DNA of 64,000 nt from Burkholderia latens (GCF_902499045.1 NZ_CABVPL010000015.1:58228-122227); one strand, 5' to 3'. Positions 48,953 to 59,169 are shown, counted from the stretch's first letter. Numbers and translations are program-made. The notes: generated by a model from the sequence alone, not told the origin.

Positions 48953-49663
48953 ATGACGAAGCCGACCACAACCCTGCCCAAGCGCGCACTCGTCGCCGCC
49001 GCGCTCGTCGCGAGCGGCCTGTTCGCAGCCGCCGGCGCGCACGCCGAGTCGCTCGACGCGATCGTGAAAGCGGTCAAGTTCGACGACATCGACGACATCG
49101 GCAAGCAGCTGAAGAGCGGCAAGCTCGATCCGAACACGCTCGCGCCGAACGGCGATCCGCTGCTCGTGATCGCCGCGCGCGAGAAGTCCGACAAGGTCGC
49201 CGCCGCGCTCGCGACGACGCCGAACGTCGATCTCGAGAAGGAAGACAAGGCCGGCGAGAACGCGCTGATGCTCGCGTCACTGAACGGCGACGTCGGGCTC
49301 GTGAAGCTGCTGATCGACAAGGGCGCGGAAGTCAGCAAGAAGGGCTGGGCGCCGCTGCACTACGCGGCCACCAACGGCCAGGACGCGGTCGTCAAGATCC
49401 TGCTCGACCACGACGCGTATATCGACACCGCATCGCCGAACGGCACGACGCCGCTGATGATGGCCGCGCGCGGCAACCATGCATCGACGGTCAACCTGCT
49501 GCTCGACGAGGGTGCCGATCCGCAGGTCAAGAACCAGCTCGGGATCACCGCGCTCGACTTCGCGAAGCACTACAAGGCGCCGGACGCGATCGACATCCTG
49601 AGCAAGCGGACGGTGCGCGTCGGTGCATCGGCGCCGGCGGATGCCCAAAAGAGTGCAAAATGA
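48953..49663 (+). CDS. Exported ankyrin-repeat protein
   Basis: A 236-residue protein with a Sec signal peptide (about 1-31, ending AHAES) and five or so ankyrin repeats (about 55-215), for example AGENALMLASLNGDVGLVKLLIDKGAEV and NGTTPLMMAARGNHASTVNLLLDEGADP. GGAAGGAG lies upstream of ATG 48953. Periplasmic or surface binding to a protein partner is likely, but the partner is unknown. It is close behind tatD (43 bases) and before a small exported Rap1a/Tai-like protein. Confidence 0.9.
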   Translation: MTKPTTTLPKRALVAAALVASGLFAAAGAHAESLDAIVKAVKFDDIDDIGKQLKSGKLDPNTLAPNGDPLLVIAAREKSDKVAAALATTPNVDLEKEDKAGENALMLASLNGDVGLVKLLIDKGAEVSKKGWAPLHYAATNGQDAVVKILLDHDAYIDTASPNGTTPLMMAARGNHASTVNLLLDEGADPQVKNQLGITALDFAKHYKAPDAIDILSKRTVRVGASAPADAQKSAK

Positions 49664-49783
49664 CGGTTTCGGCGCGGGGCGGAGCGCTCGCGGCGGGCTG
49701 GAACCCGGCCGGCCGCGGGCGCGCGGCCGCCGCGCCGGTCAGTGCAGTGAGCGGCCTCGCGCCGCATTGACATAAGGAACACC

Positions 49784-50140
49784 ATGTTGCGGGCTATGTT
49801 TTGTGCCGCGGCGTTTGCCGTGCCGTTGTCGGCGGCGGCTTTCACGGGCGCGGATCTCGACCGGCTGTGCGCGAAGACGGACGTCAAGTCGCGGGCGTCG
49901 TGCGCGGCCTACATCGAAGGCGCCGCCGATGGCGTCTACAACACCATCGACGCGATCGGCGGCACCACCGGGCCGCGCGTCGGGCAGTATTTCTGCCTGC
50001 CGCCCGACATCCGGGCGCAGCAGATGACCGACGCGGTGCGCAAGTACATCGCGGAGAACCCGAAGCTGGCCGACTACAACGCGAGCACCGCGGTGTCGCT
50101 CGGTCTCGGCAAGGCGTTTCCGTGCAGGGGCGGCAGCTGA
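49784..50140 (+). CDS. Small exported protein of the Rap1a/Tai immunity-like family
   Basis: A 118-residue protein with signal peptide (about 1-18, ending AAAF). The remainder matches the Rap1a/Tai pattern: GADLDRLCAKTDVKSRASCAAYIEGAADGV, YFCLPPDIRAQQMTDAVRKYI and a terminal Cys, giving four cysteines that can form two disulfides in the periplasm. Members near type VI secretion genes neutralise amidase-type effectors (Tae). No effector or T6SS gene lies nearby, so an immunity role is only a possibility. AAGGA stands seven to eight bases before the ATG. Confidence 0.75.
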   Translation: MLRAMFCAAAFAVPLSAAAFTGADLDRLCAKTDVKSRASCAAYIEGAADGVYNTIDAIGGTTGPRVGQYFCLPPDIRAQQMTDAVRKYIAENPKLADYNASTAVSLGLGKAFPCRGGS

Positions 50141-50236
50141 TTTGACGCCGCGTCCGGGCGCATGGGCCGCCCGGACATCGCCGACGCATCCAGGACGACG
50201 CCGCTGCGCGTCATAACCGAAGAATCCCGGGCGCCG

Positions 50237-51409
50237 ATGATTTCAATCGAGGAATTGCAGCGCATCGCCGATGCGCCGTTGCATAGCTGGCTCGGCACGC
50301 TGGTCGTGTCGATCCTGGTCGTGCTCGTCGTCGTGCTCGTGCATCGGCTCGGCGCACGCATCGTGAAGCGCATCGCACAGCCTTATCCGTTGATGAGCGT
50401 GATCCTGCGCTACATCGACAAGCCGTCGCTCGTCACGCTCGCGCTGCTCGCACTCGAGTTCCTGTGGAGTCAGGCGGACGACGGCATGCCGTTCGTGCGC
50501 GGGATGCGCAGCGCGGCCGCGGTCGGCTCGATCGTGTCGCTGACGTGGCTGCTGGTGCGGCTCGCGGCCGGCGTCGGCGATGCGATCATCCAGGCCCATC
50601 CGATGGATACGGCCAACAATCTTCAGGCGAGGCGCATCCACACGCAGGCGAAGGTGCTCGTGCGCACCGTGATGGTGCTGATCGTGATCATCGGCACGGG
50701 CGCCGCGCTGATGACGTTTCCGAACGTGCGCCAGGTCGGCGCGAGCTTGCTGGCGTCGGCCGGCGTCGCCGGTCTCGTGGCCGGTATCGCCGCGCGGCCG
50801 GTGCTCGGCAACCTGATCGCCGGGCTGCAGATCGCGCTCACGCAGCCGATCCGGATTGACGACGTCGTCGTGATCCAGGGCGAGTGGGGCCGTATCGAGG
50901 AAATCACCGGCTCGTTCGTGTCGGTACGGCTCTGGGACCAGCGCCGGCTCGTCGTGCCGCTGCAGTGGATCATCGAGAACCCGTTCACGAACTGGACGCG
51001 CAGCAGCTCCGAGATCATCGGCACGGTGTTTCTGTCGGTCGATTACCGCACGCCGCTCGCGCCGCTGCGCGAGGAGCTTGCACGGCTCGTCCACGCGGCG
51101 CCCGAATGGGACGGCCGCGTGCAGGTGCTGCAGGTGACGGACGCGACCGAGCGCACGATGCAGCTGCGTGCGCTGGTCAGCGCGGCCGATTCGTCGTCAT
51201 GCTGGGACTTGCGCTGCCGCGTGCGCGAGGGCTTGATCGCGTACCTGCAGACGCGTTATCCGCAATGCCTGCCGCGCAGCCGGATGGAGCTGTATCCGCA
51301 CGAGTCCGCGCCGCGGGAGCCGAACCCCGAACGCCCGCACGCGCGGCCGCCGGCCGCCAGCACGGCGGCCAACACCGCGGCCGATCCGAAGGTCACCGAA
51401 GGCCGCTGA
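50237..51409 (+). CDS. MscS-type mechanosensitive ion channel
   Basis: Inner membrane protein of 390 residues from the ATG at 50237. About four transmembrane helices: roughly 17-37, 58-78, 92-112 and 140-165. The pore helix region VRQVGASLLASAGVAGLVAGIAARPVLGNLIAGLQIALTQPIRIDDVV is followed by the cytoplasmic beta domain (VIQGEWGRIEEITGSFVSVRLWDQRRLVVPL) of the MscS family. The C-terminal tail after about 350 is Pro/Ala-rich. The ATG at 50162 would add 25 residues upstream. The AAA ATPase gene begins 33 bases downstream in the same direction. Confidence 0.9.
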   Translation: MISIEELQRIADAPLHSWLGTLVVSILVVLVVVLVHRLGARIVKRIAQPYPLMSVILRYIDKPSLVTLALLALEFLWSQADDGMPFVRGMRSAAAVGSIVSLTWLLVRLAAGVGDAIIQAHPMDTANNLQARRIHTQAKVLVRTVMVLIVIIGTGAALMTFPNVRQVGASLLASAGVAGLVAGIAARPVLGNLIAGLQIALTQPIRIDDVVVIQGEWGRIEEITGSFVSVRLWDQRRLVVPLQWIIENPFTNWTRSSSEIIGTVFLSVDYRTPLAPLREELARLVHAAPEWDGRVQVLQVTDATERTMQLRALVSAADSSSCWDLRCRVREGLIAYLQTRYPQCLPRSRMELYPHESAPREPNPERPHARPPAASTAANTAADPKVTEGR

Positions 51410-51442
51410 GCGCGTGCCGCTACTCGTTGCCGTTCCTCGCCC

Positions 51443-52621
<1,179 letters not shown>

Positions 52622-52847
52622 CGGGCGGCGCGCCGCGCATGCGGCGCGCGGCGATGCGGGCGTGCGTCGCGCCGAATGTATCCTGTCTGTAACAACCCCC
52701 ATAAAATGAAAGACCAGCGCTTCCGGGCATCGGGATCGCGAATAATAATGAGATATGTGGCCGGCGCGATGCCGGCCGCGTGCTGCATGGGCCTGCCGGT
52801 GCCGGCGCACCCGTGCCGGCCGGCCGAGGACACAGGAGACGTGGATC

Positions 52848-53912
52848 ATGAGAATTGCGCAGATCGCCCCGCTGACCGAATCCGTGCCGCCGAAGCTGTA
52901 CGGCGGCACGGAGCGCGTCGTGTCCTACATCACCGAGGCGCTCGTCGACCTCGGCCATGACGTGACGCTGTTCGCGAGCGGCGACTCGACGACCCGCGCG
53001 AAGCTCGAGCCCGTATGGCCGCGTGCGCTGCGCCTCGATTCGTCGATCCGCGACCGTGTCGCACCGCACATGCTGCTGATGGAGACGGTCGCGCGCCGCG
53101 CGAAGGATTTCGACGTGCTCCATTTCCACATGGACTACTACTCGTTTTCGGTTTTCAACCGGCAGGAAACGCCGTTCGTGACGACGTTGCATGGCCGGCT
53201 CGACCTGCCCGAGCAGCAGCCGGTGTTCGACACGTTCAACACCGCGCCGGTGATCTCGATCTCGAACGCGCAGCGCCAGCCGCTGCCGCAGGCGAAATGG
53301 CTGACCACCGTCTATCACGGGCTGCCCGACACGATGTACCTGCCGCAGCCGGTGGAGCCGCGCTATCTCGCGTTTCTCGGCCGCATCTCGCCGGAGAAGC
53401 GGGTCGACACCGCGATCCGCATCGCGCGCCAGTGCGGGCTGCCGATCCGGATCGCCGCGAAGATCGACGCGGCCGACGAGGAGTATTTCGAGCGCGAGAT
53501 CAAGCCGCTGTTCGCGCTGCCGCACGTCGAATTCATCGGCGAGATCGCCGATCACCAGAAGGCCGAATTCCTGTCGGGCGCGCACGCGCTGCTGTTTCCG
53601 ATCGACTGGCCGGAGCCGTTCGGGCTGGTGATGATCGAGGCGATGTCGTGCGGCACGCCGGTGATCGCGTTCAATCGCGGCGCGGTGCCGGAAGTGGTGG
53701 ACGAGGGCGTGTCGGGTTTCATCGTCGAGGACGAGATCAGCGCGGTGGCCGCCGTGAACCGCCTGCACCTGCTGCCGCGCGCTCGCGTGCGGCAGCGCTT
53801 CGAAGAGCGCTTCACGTCGCGCCGGATGGCGCAGCAGTACGTCGACGTCTATCAGTCGCTGATTCGCGCGCAGAAGCGCTCGCGCTTCAAGGTGATCGAT
53901 TCGACGACCTGA
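52848..53912 (+). CDS. GT4-family glycosyltransferase
   Basis: A 354-residue GT-B retaining glycosyltransferase. The N-terminal acceptor domain starts with MRIAQIAPLTESVPPKLYGGTERV, where the Gly-Gly-Thr-Glu-Arg motif is typical of a GT4 group. The donor-site ExxxxxxxE is in WPEPFGLVMIEAMSCGTPVIAFNRGAVPEVV. CAGGAGAC precedes the ATG. It stands alone between the AAA ATPase gene and a bidirectional terminator. Neither sugar nor acceptor can be inferred. Confidence 0.92.
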   Translation: MRIAQIAPLTESVPPKLYGGTERVVSYITEALVDLGHDVTLFASGDSTTRAKLEPVWPRALRLDSSIRDRVAPHMLLMETVARRAKDFDVLHFHMDYYSFSVFNRQETPFVTTLHGRLDLPEQQPVFDTFNTAPVISISNAQRQPLPQAKWLTTVYHGLPDTMYLPQPVEPRYLAFLGRISPEKRVDTAIRIARQCGLPIRIAAKIDAADEEYFEREIKPLFALPHVEFIGEIADHQKAEFLSGAHALLFPIDWPEPFGLVMIEAMSCGTPVIAFNRGAVPEVVDEGVSGFIVEDEISAVAAVNRLHLLPRARVRQRFEERFTSRRMAQQYVDVYQSLIRAQKRSRFKVIDSTT

Positions 53913-53955
53913 ATTTGCCGGTGCGCCTGCGTGCCGATGCGCGGCGCGCGGGGAT

Positions 53956-53992
53956 GAAAAAAACGGCGATGTCCGCGCGGACATCGCCGTTT
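53956..53992. terminator. Bidirectional rho-independent terminator
   Basis: Thirteen-base-pair stem AACGGCGATGTCC (53962-53974) with GGACATCGCCGTT (53979-53991), loop GCGC. The A-run before it gives T's for the minus-strand lipoprotein gene, so it serves mainly that gene and, more weakly, the glycosyltransferase. Confidence 0.85.
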
Positions 53993-54035
53993 GCACGTCG
54001 CCCGCGCGGTACGCACGGGCGATGACGCCGCGGCG

Positions 54036-54623
54036 TCAGATCTTCAGCTTCGTGACCTTCGTGCCGTTGATCGACACGTCGCCCATCAGGCCCGCGTTGG
54101 TCAGCACGATGACCTGGATCGGCGCGGTGGCCGTGTTCGAGTCGACCGCGCCGTTTGCGCCCATCTTCACGAGCGCGACCGATGCGCCGGCGCCGGCTGC
54201 CCAGCCGTCCGAGCCGCGGAATTCGTCGAGCGCCTGCTGCGTCATGAACAGGAACACGATCGCCTTCGATTGCGCGCCGGCCTGCAGGCCGACCGACAGC
54301 GACGACGTGTTGTAGTAGCCGACCGTCGCGCCGCCGACGCGCAGTGCGCCGTTGCCGGTCTGGCCGCCGACGATGAAGCCGGCCTGCAGCACTTCCGGGA
54401 ATACGAGCACGCCGCGCGACTTCGCGACGAGCTCACGCGAACCCTTCACCGTCGAATACATGCGCGACAGCGTTGCGTCGACGCTCGCATCGATCGCCTG
54501 ACGCTTCGACGCGTTGGTCGCGGCGTTGTCGGGCTTGTCGGGGGTGGTGGTGCAACCGGTGAGCGCGAGGCTACCGACGATCAGCGCAGCAGCGGCTTTG
54601 AGCACAAGAGTCCGTTTTTGCAT
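54036..54623 (-). CDS. YSC84-domain lipoprotein (BPSL1445-like)
   Basis: Outer-envelope lipoprotein of 195 residues with lipobox LTGC (Cys24). The following domain is the YSC84/SYLF fold, a lipid-binding module: SRGVLVFPEVLQAGFIVGGQTGNGALRVGG, the SLSVGLQAGAQSKAIVFLFM core and GASVALVKMGANGAVD. It closely resembles the immunogenic B. pseudomallei protein BPSL1445, from memory. ATG 54623 has a GGAGA-type site upstream on the minus strand. It is a single-gene unit with the hairpin at 53.96 kb behind it. Confidence 0.9.
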   Translation of the reverse strand: MQKRTLVLKAAAALIVGSLALTGCTTTPDKPDNAATNASKRQAIDASVDATLSRMYSTVKGSRELVAKSRGVLVFPEVLQAGFIVGGQTGNGALRVGGATVGYYNTSSLSVGLQAGAQSKAIVFLFMTQQALDEFRGSDGWAAGAGASVALVKMGANGAVDSNTATAPIQVIVLTNAGLMGDVSINGTKVTKLKI

Positions 54624-54848
54624 CGTTCTTCTCCATCGGATGATGTTCGGAGTGAGTCTCGCTCACGGAGCGGATCACGTCGGCAGTTATATCACAGTGG
54701 ATTACAACCCCTTTTCATTCGGACGTGAAAAAGCGTCAAATCGGTTTCGCTTGTCGCGGCGCACCAACGGACGGATCGACGCGTGCGCGCGGCAGCGTCG
54801 CGCGCGTTCGGAGCCGGCCGACAGGCGAAAACGGATTCGGAAGCCGCG

Positions 54849-55307
54849 TCAGTGCGCGACGGGCGGCGCAGGCGGGGCGGGCGGCTTGATGGGCGGGCGC
54901 CGCAGCGCGCGGCGGATCAATGCGATCACGACGCCGCATGCGAACAGGAACGCGGCCGGCACGACCCAGTAGCCGACGAACGCGTGCCACAGATAACCGG
55001 CCAGCGTATTGCGGCGCACCACGTATTCGTCGCGGGCAGCCTGCTGGCGCGGCGCGTTGGCGGCCAGCACGTCGGCCGGGCAGCCGGCCGCGCGGGCCGT
55101 GTCAGGATCGCCGTGGCATTTCGCGGCCGCACCGGCTGCCTGCTGCGCGTCGGTGAGTTGCCACGTGGTCAGTGCGAGCTGCAGGTCGGCCTTGTTGTAC
55201 GCCATTTCCTCGCGGATCTCGCGCACGGCGACGATCGCGACGGGCACGGCCCAGAACACGATCACGATCAGCCAGCGGCGGAACCAGCGGTGTTGTCTCC
55301 ATGCCAT
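54849..55307 (-). CDS. Membrane protein with two transmembrane helices, uncharacterised
   Basis: A 152-residue inner membrane protein. The ATG at 55307 has GGAGG five bases upstream; the longer frame to 55550 has no support. Helix 1 lies at about 12-32 and helix 2 at about 112-136, with a hydrophilic periplasmic or cytoplasmic loop between that has two Cys (CHGDPD and GCPAD). The C-terminal tail is Pro-rich (PPIKPPAPPAPP). I do not recognise a family. No functional clue from neighbours. Confidence 0.7.
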   Translation of the reverse strand: MAWRQHRWFRRWLIVIVFWAVPVAIVAVREIREEMAYNKADLQLALTTWQLTDAQQAAGAAAKCHGDPDTARAAGCPADVLAANAPRQQAARDEYVVRRNTLAGYLWHAFVGYWVVPAAFLFACGVVIALIRRALRRPPIKPPAPPAPPVAH

Positions 55308-55617
55308 CCATGCCTCCGTTTGACGCGGCGTGCGCGTCCGTCTCGAGGGCGGCCCGATGGCGCTTCTTGTACTTGGAGGGGCCGCGTTGCAGCCATCATA
55401 GAAGAAATCGCGGCGAATTGCCGCACCATGTGGCGGCATTCGAACGGCATGCCGGGAGCAGCGGGGCGGGAAGACGGCGGCGCGGATCGGCGGCCGGCAA
55501 CCGGGGGCGGCGATCGCACGCGTGCCGGGCGCGTCGATGTCGATGCGCATGCAACGAAAACAAAAATGCCGCGCCCGCCGAAGCGGTGCGCGGCATCTGC
55601 GACGGGAGCGCCGGAAC

Positions 55618-55908
55618 TCAGGCGGCCGGCTGGCTGCTCAGGCAGCTCTTCATGAATGCCTTGCGGTCGTCGCCCTTCTTGTCGGCGGCCTGGGTGTTGC
55701 AGGCCTTCATCTTTTCCTGCTGCGACATCTTCTTCGCGGGCTTGGCCGACAGGCAGTCCTTCATGAACGCCTTGCGTTCGTCGCCCGTCTTGCCGGCTGC
55801 CTGGGTGTTACAGGCCTTCATCTTGTCCTGCTGGCTGTTCGCCGCGAAAGCGGGGGAAGCCAGCATGCCGCCGAGAAGCAGTGCGGCTACGAGCGATTGG
55901 ATTTTCAT
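55618..55908 (-). CDS. psiF: PsiF-repeat exported protein
   Basis: A 96-residue periplasmic protein with signal peptide (about 1-22, ending AFA). It contains two copies of the PsiF repeat of about 29 residues, each with QQxKMKACNTQAAxKxGD and RKAFMKxCLS. The two Cys per repeat are conserved. In E. coli psiF is phosphate-starvation induced; no pho box was found upstream here by eye. The role of the family is unknown. A single gene upstream of the asparaginase gene and divergent from it. Confidence 0.9.
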   Translation of the reverse strand: MKIQSLVAALLLGGMLASPAFAANSQQDKMKACNTQAAGKTGDERKAFMKDCLSAKPAKKMSQQEKMKACNTQAADKKGDDRKAFMKSCLSSQPAA

Positions 55909-56179
55909 TTCGACACTCCCATGGGGTGAATTGCGTTTTATATCGACGCCGTCACGAAGCCCGGCGCGACGCGAACAGGGTCGCATCGCGACGCGCGTTC
56001 CGATTATGGCAAATCAATGTGAAAACACCAAAACGGCATTTCTATAACGCGGCGGAGGCCATGGCCGTTGACGCCGCAGCCGCGCCCGCGCTCAGGACAA
56101 ACCATGACAGGGTGCGCCCGCAGCGCGCGTTCGCGCGCGACCTACCGGATGCCGGGCGCGAGCCATTACAATCGCGGCC

Positions 56180-57202
56180 ATGAATACTCCGAACTCCGCA
56201 TCCTCTCCGTCCGCGCCGGCGCTGCCGCGCATCGCCGTACTCGCCACCGGCGGCACGATCGCCGGCGCCGCGCCGGACGCCGCCAGCACGGCCGGCTATC
56301 AGGCCGGCGCGCTCGGCGTCAATTTCCTGCTCGACGCGGTCCCGGCGCTCGCGTCGGTCGCGCGTGTCGCCGCCGAACAGGTGGCGAGCATCGACAGCAA
56401 GGATCTCGCGCTGCCGCTGTGGAATACGCTCGCCGCGCGCATCGGCGCGCTGATGGCCGATCCGGCGATCGACGGCATCGTGGTCACTCACGGCACCGAC
56501 ACGCTCGAGGAAACCGCCTACGCGCTGCATCTGGTCGTGAAGGGCGACAAGCCGGTCGTGCTGACGGCCGCGATGCGGCCGGCCACCGCGCTATCGTCGG
56601 ACGGGCCGTTGAACCTGCTGAACGCGGTGACGGTCGCCGCGCACCCGGCCGCACGCGGGCAGGGCGTGCTCGTCGCGTTCAACAACCGGATCCATGGCGC
56701 GCGCGACATCGTGAAGACGAGTACGTACGCCGTCGACGCGTTTCAGTCGCCGGAACTCGGCGCGCTCGGCTGGGTGCAGGACGGCCGCGTCGAATTCGCG
56801 CGCGGCGTCACGCGCGTGCGCGACGGTCGACTGGCGATTGCGGCAGCGTGGCCGCCGGTCGAAATCGTTGCGAGCTATGCGGGCGTGACGCGCACGGCGG
56901 TCGATGCGCTCGTCGCGGCCGGCGTGCGCGGCCTCGTCGTCGCGGGCACCGGCAACGGGTCGATTCACGCGACGCTGCAAGCGGCGCTGGCCGATGCGGT
57001 GAAGGCGGGCGTCGCCGTGGTGCGCGCGTCGCGCGTCGGCTCCGGTCACGTGATGCACAACGGCGCCGCGAACGACGATGCGCTCGGCTTCGTGAGCGCG
57101 GGGTCGCTGAGCCCGTTCAAGGCGCGCGTGCTGCTGATGCTTGCGCTCGCGAACGGCATTCACGAACGCGACGCGCTGCAGCGCGCATTCGACACGCTGT
57201 GA
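56180..57202 (+). CDS. ansB: L-asparaginase, type II-like
   Basis: Hydrolyses asparagine to aspartate and ammonia. The 340-residue protein has the first catalytic motif LATGGTIAG (Thr26 as nucleophile), the second GIVVTHGTDTLEETAYAL, DGPLNLLNAVTVA and VVAGTGNGSIH toward the C-terminus. Sequence type is that of the high-affinity (type II) enzymes, but I see no signal peptide in the Ala/Pro/Ser-rich N-terminus, so location is uncertain. A terminator follows. Confidence 0.93.
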   Translation: MNTPNSASSPSAPALPRIAVLATGGTIAGAAPDAASTAGYQAGALGVNFLLDAVPALASVARVAAEQVASIDSKDLALPLWNTLAARIGALMADPAIDGIVVTHGTDTLEETAYALHLVVKGDKPVVLTAAMRPATALSSDGPLNLLNAVTVAAHPAARGQGVLVAFNNRIHGARDIVKTSTYAVDAFQSPELGALGWVQDGRVEFARGVTRVRDGRLAIAAAWPPVEIVASYAGVTRTAVDALVAAGVRGLVVAGTGNGSIHATLQAALADAVKAGVAVVRASRVGSGHVMHNGAANDDALGFVSAGSLSPFKARVLLMLALANGIHERDALQRAFDTL

Positions 57203-57242
57203 CCGACGGCCGCCGGCCGGGCGGCACGCGGCGCACATGAAA

Positions 57243-57271
57243 AAAGGCAGGCCATCGGCCTGCCTTTCTTG
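57243..57271. terminator. Bidirectional rho-independent terminator
   Basis: Eleven-base-pair stem AAAGGCAGGCC / GGCCTGCCTTT with loop ATC, A-run before and TTTCTT after. It lies between the convergent asparaginase and LysM genes. Confidence 0.9.
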
Positions 57272-57291
57272 CGTCGGCGCTGCGCGAATGC

Positions 57292-57762
57292 TCAGGACTG
57301 CGGCGGAATCACGAGCTTCTGGCCCGGATAGATGCGGTCCGGGCTCGACAGCATCGGCTTGTTCGCCTCGAAGATCACCGGGTACTTGTTCGCGTCGCCA
57401 TACACTTCCTTGGCGATCGCCGACAGCGTGTCGCCCGGCTTCACGTCGTGGTACTGAACTTCCGGATCGTCCGGTTGCAGATCGTCGTCGTTCACGCCGG
57501 CGACGCCCTGCACGTTGCCGGCCGCGACCTTGACCTTCGCCTTCGTGTCGAGATCGGGGACGCTGCCCGACAGCGTGACGGTGCGCGACGCGCCGTCGAA
57601 CGCGACGGTCAGGTTCGACGTGTCGAGACCTTGCGTGTTGATGTAGTTCTTGATCGCATCGGCCGCGGTCTGGTTCGCGGCATTCGGATCTTCCGCTGCT
57701 TGCGCGTCGGCGTGACCCAGCAGTTTTTCACCCGCCTCTTTGATAAACGAAAGAAGACCCAT
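57292..57762 (-). CDS. lysM: BON and LysM domain protein (Kbp/YgaU-like)
   Basis: A 156-residue cytoplasmic-type protein (no signal peptide) matching the potassium-binding protein Kbp/YgaU. The N-terminus is MGLLSFIKEAGEKLLG, a BON domain lies at about 30-95 (LTVAFDGASRTVTLSGSVPD), and a LysM domain at about 104-153 (YHDVKPGDTLSAIAKEVYGDANKYPVIFEANK). The E. coli protein is induced by salt stress and binds K+; the same role here follows from the family. It is convergent with the asparaginase gene. A long plus-strand gap with an orphan terminator lies upstream. Confidence 0.93.
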   Translation of the reverse strand: MGLLSFIKEAGEKLLGHADAQAAEDPNAANQTAADAIKNYINTQGLDTSNLTVAFDGASRTVTLSGSVPDLDTKAKVKVAAGNVQGVAGVNDDDLQPDDPEVQYHDVKPGDTLSAIAKEVYGDANKYPVIFEANKPMLSSPDRIYPGQKLVIPPQS

Positions 57763-57955
57763 CGCTGCACTCCCTAGGTGGTTGAAAAGAAAACGCGCCG
57801 TGAAGTGGCGAAAAAAACACCGCGCTGGGCGCGGTCACCGGAGTGGGCGCAGACGCGGCGGATTTCTCGAAAGGCGTGGCGAAAGTTTAGGCGTTCAGCG
57901 CGACGATTGCATGAAAAATCGTACGCACGAACGTAAAGAAATGTAATACGCGAAA

Positions 57956-58066
57956 TCCGACAGACGGACACCCGACGACGACGTCTGACCGACCAAGGCT
58001 TCCCCGGCGCCGCCGGGTGCCGCTGCGGACCCCACCACGCCGCTCTCAGCCCAGAGCGGCGTTTTT
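57956..58066 (+). ncRNA. Candidate small RNA ending at an orphan terminator
   Basis: The only firm part is the 3' end, the terminator at 58038-58066. The 5' end is a guess from a -10-like TAATAC at 57944-57949, with no good -35. In between, GCGCCGCCGGGTGC-like GC-rich sequence can form a second hairpin near 58003-58020. No coding frame with a ribosome-binding site is seen. About 110 nt would be a normal length for a trans-acting sRNA. Read-through from a distant plus-strand gene is excluded by the terminator at 57243. Confidence 0.35.
58038..58066 (+). terminator. Strong rho-independent terminator without an upstream gene
   Basis: Nine-base-pair perfect stem CGCCGCTCT / AGAGCGGCG, loop CAGCCC, then TTTTT. 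The T-run is only on the plus strand. No plus-strand gene lies within 800 bases upstream. Confidence 0.9.
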
Positions 58067-58224
58067 CGCCCCGTCGCGCACGCATTTCAGCGATACGCGG
58101 CGGGGCGCCCCACCGTGATGCGCGCGTGCGCGCGCATCGATGCGACCGGCCGCGGCCGGGTCGCGCGTGTTCGTGCGTCGCGCGCATTTGCCGTTGCAGC
58201 GAAATGCGCGCTGCCGCAGCCGCG

Positions 58225-59118
58225 TCAAGCGGCCGGCGTCTGGCCGATCTCGAAGTTCGACATGATCTCGAGCGCACGCACGAGTGCCGAGTGATCCCAC
58301 GCCTTGCCGCCGTGCGACGCGCACACGCTGAACAGCTGCTGCGCGCTGGCCGTGTGCGGCAGTGCGAGGCCGAGCTTGCGCGCGCCGTCGAGCGCGAGGT
58401 TCAGGTCCTTCTGGTGCAGCTCGATGCGGAAACCCGGATCGAACGTGCGCCTGGTCATCCGCGCGCCGTGCACTTCGAGGATGCGCGACGCGGCGAAGCC
58501 GCCCATCAGCGCCTGGCGCACGCGCTCCGGATCGGCGCCCGAGCGTGCGGCGAACAGCAGCGCTTCGCCGACGGCTTCGATGTTCAGCGCGACGATGATC
58601 TGGTTCGCGACCTTGCAGGTCTGACCCGCGCCGTTGTCGCCGACGAGCGTGATGTTCTTGCCCATCTTCTCGAACAGCGGCTTCGCGCGCTCGAACGCCT
58701 TCTCCGGGCCGCCGACCATGATCGTCAGCGTCGCCTCGCGCGCGCCGACTTCGCCGCCGGACACCGGCGCGTCGAGGTAGTCGCAGCCGAGCGCATTGAT
58801 CTGCTTCGCGAATGCCTGCGTGTCGAGCGGCGAGATCGAGCTCATGTCGATCACGAGCTTGCCGGCGCTCAGGCCCTTCGCGACGCCGTCGTCGGCGAAC
58901 AGTACGTTACGCACGTCCGGCGTGTCCGGCACCATCGAGATGATGATGTCGGCGTGCCGCGCGACTTCGGTCGAATTCGCGACGACCTTCGCGCTCGCGC
59001 GCAGGTCGTCGGGAATCGGGAATGCGCCGTTCACGACGAGCTGATGATCGCCCTTGAGCAGGTTGCGCGCCATGTGCGCGCCCATGATGCCGAGGCCGAT
59101 GAAACCGATGGTTGCCAT
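58225..59118 (-). CDS. glxR: 2-hydroxy-3-oxopropionate (tartronate semialdehyde) reductase
   Basis: Reduces tartronate semialdehyde to D-glycerate with NAD(P)H. The 297-residue protein belongs to the beta-hydroxyacid dehydrogenase family: Rossmann start IGFIGLGIMGAHMARNLL, substrate motif DAPVSGGEVGARE (DxPVSGGxxGA), catalytic Lys in NGAGQTCKVANQI, and the C-terminal DLNLALDGAR. It follows gcl and hyi in the same direction with gaps of about 50 bases, making a glyoxylate operon gcl-hyi-glxR. The glycerate formed is the substrate of the kinase at 1-467. Confidence 0.95.
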   Translation of the reverse strand: MATIGFIGLGIMGAHMARNLLKGDHQLVVNGAFPIPDDLRASAKVVANSTEVARHADIIISMVPDTPDVRNVLFADDGVAKGLSAGKLVIDMSSISPLDTQAFAKQINALGCDYLDAPVSGGEVGAREATLTIMVGGPEKAFERAKPLFEKMGKNITLVGDNGAGQTCKVANQIIVALNIEAVGEALLFAARSGADPERVRQALMGGFAASRILEVHGARMTRRTFDPGFRIELHQKDLNLALDGARKLGLALPHTASAQQLFSVCASHGGKAWDHSALVRALEIMSNFEIGQTPAA

Positions 59119-59169
59119 GTGAAAGTCTCCTGTTGGGGCGTATTGGGGAAACCGCGGGAAGGGCGGATA

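Larger units (their letters stand above)
57763..58224. other. Intergenic region between the LysM gene and glxR
   Basis: 462 bases without a convincing reading frame. It lies upstream of the minus-strand LysM gene and downstream of the minus-strand glxR, yet it contains a strong terminator for the plus strand (58038-58066). This suggests a small plus-strand transcript (next entry). Confidence 0.6.
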
